From Pterois miles (lineage: Eukaryota > Chordata > Actinopteri > Perciformes > Scorpaenidae), in the NCBI GenBank assembly GCA_947000775.1, contig CAMQGK010000567.1:496001-560000 (forward strand): a stretch of DNA of 64,000 nt, in the 5' to 3' direction. Positions 55,883 to 64,000 of this stretch are shown here, in pieces; the first letter of the stretch is position 1, and each line of letters begins with the position of its first letter. A program made the position numbers and the translations under genes. The notes under the pieces are model-generated. The model was not told the DNA's origin and ran no database searches. It saw only the letters and a program-made list of their open reading frames with translations.

Positions 55883-56095
55883 GCTGTTAACATAGTTTTG
55901 GTGCGTGGTGTAAAAATGACGCACAAAAGAGGTCTACAAATGACATGCAACAAGGCTAAAATGCATTTTCATGACAAGCTGAATGTCTTGCTATTTATAT
56001 GTCTCCCCATGAGAATGGGTTGCATGATGATGAAGGTGTCTGCAGTGAAAAAGGTCTGTTGTAGTTTGTTATATCTGTCACTATTTGTCCTTTAG

Positions 56096-56269
56096 CCTGA
56101 GTGGCTGTAACTTGTCAGAGAGAAGCTGTGAAGCGCTGTCCTCAGTTCTTAGCTCCCAGTCCTCCAGTCTGAGAAAGCTGGACCTGAATAACAACGACCC
56201 ACAGGATTCTGGAGTGAGTCTGCTCTCTGGTGGACTGGAGACCCCACACTGTAGACTGGAAACTCTTGG
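56096..56269 (+). CDS. NLR exon 4: LRR 1
   Basis: 174-bp exon: LSGCNLSERSCEALSSVLSS then SLRKLDLNNNDPQDSGV. Acceptor GTCCTTTAG; donor CTTGG|GTCAGC, where sister exons end CTCAG or CTTAG, so the usual junction Arg becomes Gly. Confidence 0.85.
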
Positions 56270-56500
56270 GTCAGCTCACCTCAGTTTTATAACCATTTCT
56301 AATTCACTTTTACATATTTTATGTTTGTGCTCTGCTTTAGTCTCACTATGTTCAGGTTTTGCCACAAAGGCAACACCTGAGCATAGGTTTACTATAGCTA
56401 AATATGAAACATTTACTTTTTTTGTGTCTTCACATGTGGGTGTATGACTTTTTCAAGCCAAGCTTATTGTGAGATAGTTTTGTTTCTGATTCTTATTCAG

Positions 56501-56674
56501 GCTGAGTGGCTGTAAACTGACCTGGAGAAGCTGTGAAGCTCTGGCCTCAGCTCTCAGCTTCCAGTCCTCCAATCTGAGAGAACTGGACCTGAGTAACAAC
56601 GACGTGCGGGATTTGGGAGTGACGACGCTCTGTGCTGGACTGATGAGTCCAAGCTGTAAACTGGAAACACTTAG
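56501..56674 (+). CDS. NLR exon 5: LRR 2
   Basis: 174 bp: LSGCKLTWRSCEALASALSF then NLRELDLSNNDVRDLGVTTL. Acceptor TTATTCAG, donor CTTAG|GTTAAC. Confidence 0.85.
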
Positions 56675-58031
56675 GTTAACATTCATGAATTTGTGAAATT
56701 GCAGTTTGACTGACTCAGGTCGGAAATGTTAAAATAAGTTATATGGCAAGAGGGTAGTGGAGGAATTTATTTATCTGATACACTTTAACTTGAAGAACAT
56801 GTATTATGAGTGAACGGTAGTTTTTTGAATTCCCCATTATGCACTAATATCCCAACACAGTCTCACAGCAGCTCAGTAGACACAAAAGTACATAGACACA
56901 AATTACCCTTTTTTTCCCCGTGATGCTCAGCATGACTTTCAACAACGTATACTTTGTGCTTTTTCATACGAATGTCCAGCAACACGTGACGGCCGTGTCA
57001 GTTTCCGCTCCAGAAATCGAAGTTGGAATCATACTTAGGTTTAGGAATAGATCCTGTTGGGGTTTAAATAACACGGTGAGTGCTGTAACTTAAGTATGGA
57101 AGTTACACGGGGTGCTGTTTAGCTCACTTGGTAGAACAGGTGCCCAAAGGCTGAAGTCTGGGCCTGGGTTCGAATCCTGCCCAGAGCCCTTTGCTGCATG
57201 TTGTCCACTCCCCATTTCACCACTATCTCTATCAAAAACAATGGAAAAAAAAACTTCTACAAAAAAATTATATATACTTTAGAAAAAGTAAGGACGTTTC
57301 ATGACAAGAACAACTTGGATAGCTTTAGGAAGAGATAGCGGTTTGGGTTAGAAGAACTTCAGAAAAGCCATAGCTTAAGTACAGAAGTTACGTGACAAAA
57401 AAATCAACTTTGACTTCTGGTTTCAAACAGAACATGAAGACTCGTCCACCCAGATCTCCTCCCTACAAACTGCTGTACGACAGGACTGTCTATTCACGTG
57501 ATCAACCAGGAGAAAATAATACTTTTCTGCCAGTTTGAATATTAATATAGTCTTTACACTTGTGGCTAAATCATTAAAAAAGCCAACATGTTACTGTAGG
57601 TATAGAGTGCTACAGGACTAATGTTCATTTTAAATGATTTTTTAGTTAGATGCTTGAAAAAAGATCTGTGATTAACACAGCCTTAAAGACTTCAATATTT
57701 TTACTTTGAAGTTAGTTTTTTACTTCTGGCGATTGCATTTACATTTAAAAAAATCGTAAAAGTGGTGTTTATTTGTAGAGATTTTCTTGCTGAGCAAAAT
57801 GGGAAAGGATCATAAACGTGAGCTGATTTTCTGCAATAATCCGAAACCCAATGGAGCGATCCCATTGGCTTTTAGTGGAGGGAACCAGGGTGATGCTAAC
57901 TTCCTGGGTGGCCTCCAACATATGTCATCCCTGCACCACTGTATTAGTCACTGTATTTAACTATATGAGTGAAACTGAATTTTACTTTGAAGTTAATCAA
58001 AATTGCCTTTTTTTAATTCCAAAATCTCCAG
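56675..58031. other. NLR intron 5
   Basis: Holds the tRNA-derived SINE at 57108-57290 and, around 57030-57110 and 57290-57420, AGTTACGTGAC/TTAAGTA words of another repeat. No exon. Confidence 0.45.
57108..57290 (+). mobile_element. tRNA-derived SINE
   Basis: A tRNA-like head with A box TAGCTCACTTGG and B box GGTTCGAATCC, followed by a tail starting CCCTTTGCTGCATGTTGTCC and ending in a short A-rich run. The head does not fold as a standard tRNA (long insert before the B box), so it is a SINE and not a tRNA gene. Confidence 0.75.
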
Positions 58032-58205
58032 GTTGAATGTGTGTAACTTGTCAGAGAGAAGCTGTGAAGCTCTGTCCTCAGTTCTCAGCACCCAGTCCTC
58101 CAGTCTGAGAGAGCTGGACCTGAGTAACAACGACCTGCAGGATTCAGGAGTGAAGCTGCTCTCCGCTGGACTAGAGAGTCCACACTGTAGACTGGAGACT
58201 CTCAG
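58032..58205 (+). CDS. NLR exon 6: LRR 3
   Basis: 174 bp: LNVCNLSERSCEALSSVLST then SLRELDLSNNDLQDSGVKLL. Very similar to LRR exon 1 at DNA level. Acceptor ATCTCCAG, donor CTCAG|GTCAGG. Confidence 0.85.
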
Positions 58206-58384
58206 GTCAGGAGTCCTCGCTTTGACATATTTCAGTCATATTTAACATTTTTTGTCCTTGTTGCCTCCAGTGTTGAGGCCTAAATTACATTAGGAATTAT
58301 GCAGCAGCTTATTCAACAACGTTCCTCTGCAGAAAGAAGACGATAGAGCCGTGATCGTTGTTTGATTTTCTAAAACATTATAAC

Positions 58385-59445
58385 TCGGGGTGTCAAGAGT
58401 AATGCGATAATAACATGTTAACACAAATTCAGTGTAACACCACTAATTTCTTTAATGCATTAATGCAACTTTCAATTTTTAGGCTGTAGAGTGAGGATAC
58501 TAGCATATAAGGATATAGCTATACAACTAGAAAACATAAGGAATCCACTGACACCAACATGTCATACTAGCTTGTCACAAAGGAGGTTAAATAACGCTTC
58601 GAACTTATGCTAAATTTTGGCGAAGAAAAACTGTCTTGTCCATTTTTTCAAAGGGGTCTGTTGATCTCTGACCTCCAGATATGTGAATGTAAATGGGTTC
58701 TGTGGGTAGCCTTGAGTCTCCACTTTACAAACATGCCCACTTTATGATAATTACATGCAGTTTGACACACTGACACGGTGAGCTGCATTTACACGGACAC
58801 AAATAATTGGAATAAAGGCCCAATCAGATTAAAAATGCTTCATGTAAACACGGCAATCAGAAGATTCTGATTCGATACGGCCCAATCGGAAAGACATTTC
58901 ATTCCGAATGAGAGAGGTGGTTTATGTCGATCGTTGTACACACCCATTTGGATCATGTCTTCCTGGTTGGGGTAAAATTATCTCCACTGCGTTTCCGCCT
59001 TCTTCTTCTACTCTTTCCGGAAAATCAGACAACTCTGCGCATGCCCAAGAGATTTATTCTGGTGAAACGCTCGGCGCATGTATACGAAAGTCATAATCGG
59101 ATCATTTTATTTAGTGTCCATGTAAACAGTGGATCTGTAATTTCCGATCAACCAAAATTCTGATCAGATTGGAGAAATTTGGCGCGTGTAAACACAGACA
59201 GCTGCAGTTTGCCATGTTATAATTTGAGCATATTTTTATGCTATGCAGTACCTGTGAGGGTTTCTGGACAATATCTGTCATTGTTTTGTGTTGTTAATTG
59301 ATTTTTAATAATAATTATATACATACATTTGCATAAAGCAGCATATTTATCCACTGTCATGTTGATAGGAGTATTAGATACTTGACAAATCCCTTTAAAG
59401 TACATTTTGAACAGATAAAAAAAAAATTGATCGATTGATAGCCCT
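58385..59445. repeat. hAT-like dispersed repeat, copy 2, with nested MITE
   Basis: Starts GGTGTCAAGAGTAATGCG and ends ATTGATCGATTGATAGCCCT, the end type of hAT elements with AGGGCTGTCAA termini. Shares long blocks with 10022-10640, interrupted at about 58787-59197 by another element. Lies in NLR intron 6. Confidence 0.65.
58787..59197. mobile_element. Nested MITE (GCATTTACACGGACAC)
   Basis: Left end GCATTTACACGGACACAAAT and right end CGCGTGTAAACACAG are inverted-repeat-like (TTTACACG / CGTGTAAA). Interior 'cggcaatcagaagattctgattcgatacgg' is rich in AATCAGATT words. The 10-kb copy of the host repeat lacks this segment, so it is a later insertion. Confidence 0.65.
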
Positions 59446-59490
59446 AATGATTTTGCAGTAAGACTGTGGCCCTCTCTCATGTCTGTGAAG

Positions 59491-59664
59491 GTTGTCGGGC
59501 TGCCTGGTCACAGAGGAAGGCTGTGTTTCTTTGGCTTCAGCTCTGAATGCTAACCCGTCTTATCTGAGAGAGTTGGACCTGAGCTACAATCATCCAGGAG
59601 AGCTAGGAGTGAAGCTGTTGTCTGCTGGACTGGAGGATCTACAGTGGAGACTGGACACTCTCAG
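59491..59664 (+). CDS. NLR exon 7: LRR 4
   Basis: 174 bp: LSGCLVTEEGCVSLASALNA then YLRELDLSYNHPGELGVKLL, the variant that usually precedes the B30.2 part in fish NLRs. The acceptor CTGTGAAG lacks a strong pyrimidine tract near the AG. Confidence 0.85.
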
Positions 59665-59795
59665 GTATAGATTTAAACTTAAACCCATTTTCTCAGTCAT
59701 ACTGATGAGCTGATAAGTAACGCTTCCATAGTTAACAAGGTTATGACTGATATTGCTTGGAAAAAGAAACAGTCTGGTTTTGTTTATTTCTCTAG

Positions 59796-59842
59796 TGTGG
59801 ACCATATGGGAATGTGCTGGTTGAAATCTGGTCTGAGGAAGT
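59796..59842 (+). CDS. NLR exon 8: 47-bp linker
   Basis: Encodes VDHMGMCWLKSGLRK between LRR 4 and B30.2; relatives have 'VDHGGE.RLK.GLRKY'. Acceptor TTTCTCTAG, donor AAGT|GTAAGT; phases agree on both sides. Confidence 0.8.
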
Positions 59843-60884
59843 GTAAGTGTGTATCTTTTCATAATAAGTCCTGTGTGTTCGATCCTGGACACAGTTTTGT
59901 GTGAATGTTACCCTATGATACCTTTGGGAAGCGGGACTTGAGTCTGTTAGGGTTGCCACTCTTTGTTCAATGTTTGAACGTGGGAAAATAGTAGCACGTA
60001 ACAACATAAAACACTTTGTGACACACCAAATTAAGCAGAAATGAGATTTTTCAACCTACCTATGATTTGAAAGAATGACAGGAAATAGAAACCCCTGTGC
60101 AATGTGATGTAATGACAAGAGCATGTTCACGCTGTATAATGTTATAGTTATTTAGACTGTGTCAGCTTGTAACTGTAGTTTGTTGTGAGGTGGATAAAAT
60201 ATCAGAAGCACATTTTCATATAATACAGTTCAATATAACCGCAAAGAAGACATATTATATTTCCAAGAAGTGAAAGTCAATAGTTGGTTCCATAACAACA
60301 TCAGCACCCAGCAGCAAAGCTACGCTTCCGCCATTTTGGACTGAAAGCGAACACCAGACGCCAGTAAAAAATCTGCCTACAGAGTGCCGTACAAAACTAA
60401 AACTATATTATTTCTGTTCTATTGTCATATTGTACCAAAATGGCCTGTACTGAAAAGTTTAAATATCATAAGCATTTTTTTTATAATAAGCAGGTGTAGT
60501 TTCATCTCTTTGCTTATTATACTCAATAATATTAGGCTACCACTTTCTCAATCTACCATATAACTCAACACACAACAATGTACTGTAAGTCAACACATAA
60601 TGTAAGTAGTAGTATCAAAATGAACGAAAAATTATGAATATTACTATGCAAGGTAGCTGGTATTTATTGTAGTCCCATTTGCACTGTATTACATTTCATT
60701 TTAGTGGCTGTGCTCACTAAATTCTCTGGAAGTGGCGGTAGTATTCACATCCTTTTCTTAAAGGGGATATATGGAAAAACTCACTTCTTCAGTGCTTCTT
60801 GTGCTCATATATCTGGAGTGTCTACCAACTCACAAACCCTCACACAGTCTCAACACCAAAGATGTGATCTGATCTCTCCATCAG
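59843..60884. other. NLR intron 8
   Basis: AT-rich, no recognised element or exon. The frame starting at 60704 is open into the B30.2 exon but its first 60 codons are intronic. Confidence 0.5.
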
Positions 60885-61441
60885 ATGCTTGTGACGTCAC
60901 CCTGGACCCAAACACAGCAAACAGATACCTGGTTTTGTCTGAAGACAATGGAACGGTGACACTGGTGAGAGAGAGACAGTCATATCCTCATCACCCAGAG
61001 AGAGCCTACCGCTGGAAGCAGCTGCTGTGTACAGATGGTCTGACTGGCCGCTGTTACTGGGAGGTGAAGAGGACAGGGTGGGTATATGTAGGAGTGACTT
61101 ACAGAAGAAACAGTGCTGAGCGCTGCCTCGGGCTCTGTGACACATCTTGGTGCGTGTGCTGCTCTCTGGACCGGTACTCTGCCTTTACCGATAACAGAAT
61201 GACAGCCATAAGTACGACCACCTCTGCTTCTGACAGACTAGCGGTGTATCTGGACTGGCCTGCTGGCAGTCTGTCCTTCTACAAAGTCTCCTCTGACGCA
61301 CTGGTCCACCTCCACACCTTCAACACCACATTCACCGAACCCGTCTATCCTGCGTTTGGGTTTGAGTATCTGATAGGCACAGTGTCTCTGTGTCAGGTGA
61401 AGGAGGGAGAGTCCCCTCCTGCAGCCAGACACAACTGCTGA
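60885..61441 (+). CDS. NLR exon 9: PRY-SPRY (B30.2) domain
   Basis: Begins YACDVTLDPNTANRYLVLSE (first codon split with exon 8), with CTDGLTGRCYWEVKRTGWVY, VGVTYRR and LAVYLDWPAGSLSFYKVSS, a complete B30.2 of about 185 residues as found in TRIM and fish NLR proteins, where it is a ligand-recognition platform. Ends RHNC-stop. Acceptor CTCCATCAG. Confidence 0.9.
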
Positions 61442-61512
61442 AATAAGTTTGGACAACATCACACACATAAAAAAATGTCAATGTCAGCCTTAATGTATTC
61501 TACATGGAGGGA

Positions 61513-61518
61513 AATAAA
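61513..61518 (+). terminator. Candidate poly(A) signal of the NLR gene
   Basis: AATAAA 72 bases after the B30.2 stop codon, giving a very short 3' UTR. Confidence 0.6.
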
Positions 61519-62281
61519 TGGTAACATAACTTGTAGAGTATCTGTACATGATTAACCGATTAAAATATCTTTTGTATTAACCTTTTTTTCATTTTTATTG
61601 GGTTTCCTTAACTCCCCACAAACACCCCCTTTATCAGCCTGAGCAATTTCAAATGTTGCTACATGCAATTACAAGTTAAAGGTCAGCGAATCTTAATTGT
61701 CACCAAATCTCATAGAAAGACCCACTGACACTGTCCGTGACTCTAAGCTCCCAGCCCACTGGTCCCACTGAAAACGCCAATCTTTAAAACCACCTCACAA
61801 ATATATAGTTTCATAAACAACTAAAATTATCGCCTCGCAGTCGTATGCCTCCGATAAACCTGCTGTGTGTCTTGAAATGTTGTGTTCTGACCCTCAGCGC
61901 CACCGTGGTCCACATAAACATAAACTTGTGGTGCCTTCAAATGCGGTCGTGAAGAACTCTGCTGCTAAGTCACGGCAATATTAACGTTACTGTCCAAGTC
62001 TAGAAGCCAGGGAGGCTAACAATTTAGCAAGCTAGTGGGTAACATGATGGAGGAAACGTAAAGGTATAATGACAGAGGGAAAAGATGACGTCAAGACTAT
62101 CAGCATTTTCCTCAGACATAAAATCGTGAAAAATTGAAATGATAGACAACAGAATACCTCTGGGGTCAGTGGGGACCTCAGTTGCTAGGATTAACGTTAA
62201 AGTGAAAGGAAGTTAGATTCCTACAATGTTGCTTCAGCTTTTAAACAAGATAAATAGAATAAACTCAGTGTGGAAAAACTG
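61519..62281. other. Intergenic, nothing recognised
   Basis: No coding or repeat structure identified. Confidence 0.4.
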
Positions 62282-63266
62282 CACTCACCGGCCACATAAT
62301 TAGGCACACCTTGCTAGTATAAGGTTGGACCCTGTTTTGCCTTCAGAACTGCCTTAATTCTTCATGGCATACTTTCAACAAGGTGTTGGAAACATTCCTC
62401 AGATTTTGGTCCATGTTGACATGATAGCATCACAGTTGCTGCAGATTTGTCGGCTGCACATCTATGATGCCAGTCTCCCGTTCCACCACATCCCGAAGGT
62501 GCTCTGTTGGATTGAGATCCGGTGACTGTGGAGTACAGTGAACTCACTGTCATGTACAAGAGACTAGTTTGAGATGATGTGAGCTTTGTGACATGGTGCG
62601 TTATTCTGCTGGAAGTAGCCACCAGAAGATGGTACACTGTGGTCATAAAGGATGGACATGGTCAGCAGCAACACTCAGGTAGGCTGCGGCATTTAAACCA
62701 TGCTCAGTTGGTACTAAGGGGCCCAAAGTGAGGCAAGAAAATAACCCCCACACTATTAAACCACCACCACCAGCCTGAACCGTTGATACAAAGCAGGATG
62801 GATCCATGCTTTCATGTTGTTTATGGCAAATTCTGACCCTGTCATCTGCATGTCGCAGCTGAAATCGCACTGAGGCTGTGCGAATTGTAATCTCAGTTTC
62901 CTGTTCTTAGCTGACAGGAGCAGCACCCGCTGTGGTCTTCTGCTGCTGTAGCCCATTTTCTTCAAGGTTTGACGTGTTGTGCGTTCAGAGATAGTGTTCT
63001 GCATTCCTTGGCTGTAACGAGTGGTTATTGAGTTACTGTTGCCTTTCAACAACTATGCCACATTCAAAGTCACTTAAATCCCCTTTCTTCTCCATTCTGA
63101 TGCTCGGTTTGAACTTCAGCAAGTTGTCTTGACCACCTCTATATGCCTAAATGCATTGAGTAGCAGCATTTAGGCATGTAGATTGATTAGCTTAATCAGC
63201 ATTGATTAGCTTATTTGTGTTAATAAGCAAGTGAACACGTGTACCTAATTATGTGGCCAGTGAATG
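62282..63266 (-). mobile_element. Tc1-type transposon relic, copy 2
   Basis: Left end CACTCACCGGCCACATAATT and right end AATTATGTGGCCAGTGAATG are inverted repeats of the same family as 29440-30560. Minus-strand pieces include ISERTTRQTLKKMGYSSRRP and HADDRVRICHKQHESMDPSC in different frames. The flanking TA pair is no longer intact. Inactive. Confidence 0.85.
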
Positions 63267-63379
63267 CGAAAGCTAATGTCCAAGACGTTGCACATTCTAT
63301 CTGGATTTACTGCTAAAAACTAATATCGGCCCCTTTGTGTTGACACTGGGTGGACAACAAGAGAAAAACAAGACTAGTC

Positions 63380-64000
63380 ACATGTATCAGGACTGAACAA
63401 CATTTTATTCTGTACTTTTCCAGAACTTCTGTACAATGCCAACATTTTGCAGACCTGGAAATGATCACGTCAGTAATCCAGGCTTAATGGCGCCACAGAA
63501 GAACCCTGCTTTAAGCACAACACAACACAACCAAACAGGGATATGATCAAATTAACTTCCACTTTGGGAAGTGTGTTGCAATCAACATTTTGGCAATCAC
63601 ATATATTCTGACTGGAGCTGCTTCTCATGTAACCATTCTATAACATAATAAAAGAAATAAAAAGGAATGCCCTTGATTAGTAATCCCATTTGAACCCAAG
63701 CTCTGCCGGTGGACCAGGGTTTGACAGAACACTGACAGCAGACGCGAACTGCTCCTCTCTCCATCAGCATGGCTGTAGAGAGCTAAAGGCAGACACCAGA
63801 GGACAATGGAAGGCAGAAAGGAAATACAACAAGCACATGTCGTTCGTTTGTCCGATCCTTTGTCTCACCATGATGAAAAAGAGAACAAGGAAAGTGGCAT
63901 GCTGAAGAGTCTGGATTTGGACTTCAAGAAGTAGTACGCAAAATGTTGTTACCACTCGCCAATCGGTTAAATATGAGGCTACAGTGGGTTAGCTTAAAGA
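63380..64000 (-). other. Possible 3' UTR of a gene beyond the window edge
   Basis: AATAAA on the minus strand (TTTATT at 63403-63408) followed upstream by about 600 bases free of recognised repeats. No coding exon is visible, so this is only a suggestion. Confidence 0.25.

Larger units (their letters stand above)
50516..61441 (+). pseudogene. Fish NLR (PYD-FISNA-NACHT-LRR-B30.2) with one frameshift
   Basis: Member of the expanded fish NLR-C family, cytosolic innate immune sensors annotated as NLRP12-like or NLRC3-like. Nine exons: PYD, linker, FISNA-NACHT, four 174-bp LRR exons, 47-bp linker, B30.2. All splice sites are GT-AG and phases agree. Pyrin residues about 5-85; FISNA about 151-199; Walker A GIAGIGKT about 231-238; Walker B LLFVLDGLDES about 319-329. 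Summed coding length from ATG 50516 is 3542 bases, one short of 1181 codons; the deficit is at 54632-54641, where family members read 'HSLVEEIQ' but this copy shifts to -1 and stops at TAG 54639-54641. As it stands the product would be 681 residues (PYD-FISNA-NACHT, no LRR or B30.2). All later exons are still open, so this is a very recent lesion, a polymorphism or a sequence error. Confidence 0.85.

Noticed and set aside
57115..57190. tRNA gene
   Set aside because: A and B boxes are present but no consistent cloverleaf or acceptor stem, and a SINE tail follows; called a tRNA-derived SINE instead.
60704..60884. N-terminal extension of the B30.2 open frame as a separate gene start
   Set aside because: A CAG acceptor at 60884 joins in phase with the 47-bp linker exon to the conserved 'LRKYACDVTLDPN' order; upstream codons are intron.
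1..64000. CRISPR arrays, bacterial operons, phage or plasmid features
   Set aside because: Intron-exon structure and repeat content show vertebrate nuclear DNA; tandem repeats found are minisatellites without spacer structure.

Overview
This is vertebrate nuclear DNA, almost certainly from a teleost and probably a spiny-rayed (percomorph-type) species. The evidence is short coding exons with GT-AG introns, many teleost-type DNA transposons (Tc1, hAT and pogo-like relics and MITEs), non-LTR tails ending in ATGG or CTTAT repeats, CA/TA microsatellites, and a fish-specific NLR gene of PYD-FISNA-NACHT-LRR-B30.2 layout. There are no bacterial genes, operons, CRISPR arrays or rRNA.

Two protein-coding genes are supported. 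(1) On the minus strand, a complete oxysterol-binding-protein-related gene of the ORP3/6/7 class, closest by eye to OSBPL3. A CpG-rich non-coding first exon lies near 40.6-40.76 kb, a ~12.7-kb first intron follows, and 22 coding exons run from 27831 down to the stop at 7704, with a candidate poly(A) signal at 6695-6700. All 22 exons join in phase to give 925 codons plus stop. The protein has an N-terminal PH domain, a FFAT-type motif and the lipid-transfer domain with the EQVSHHPP signature. (2) On the plus strand, 50.5-61.5 kb, a fish NLR (NLR-C) gene: pyrin-domain exon, linker exon, large FISNA-NACHT exon, four 174-bp LRR exons, a 47-bp linker and a B30.2 exon. Summed exon length is one base short of a whole number of codons. 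The missing base maps to the end of the NACHT exon, where a -1 frameshift gives a stop at 54639-54641 although every downstream exon is still open.

Layout: 1-6.7 kb is gene-free, with a nested hAT element and LINE debris. 6.7-40.8 kb is the osbpl3-like gene, its introns loaded with transposon relics. 40.8-50.5 kb is intergenic, with a Tc1 deletion derivative, dispersed repeats and a 30-bp minisatellite of about 0.75 kb. 50.5-61.5 kb is the NLR gene. 61.5-64 kb holds a second copy of a Tc1-type relic and possibly the 3' UTR of a gene beyond the edge. The two genes are not obviously linked in function: one acts at membrane contact sites in lipid transport, the other in innate immune sensing.

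In the hunt, no new enzymatic or defence system was found. The best signals are the single-base break in the NLR gene, two CA repeats lying directly against osbpl3 splice donors, the multi-level minisatellite, and several multi-copy repeat families and nested insertions whose order can be read from the sequence. Repeat family names are from memory; repeat boundaries are by eye.
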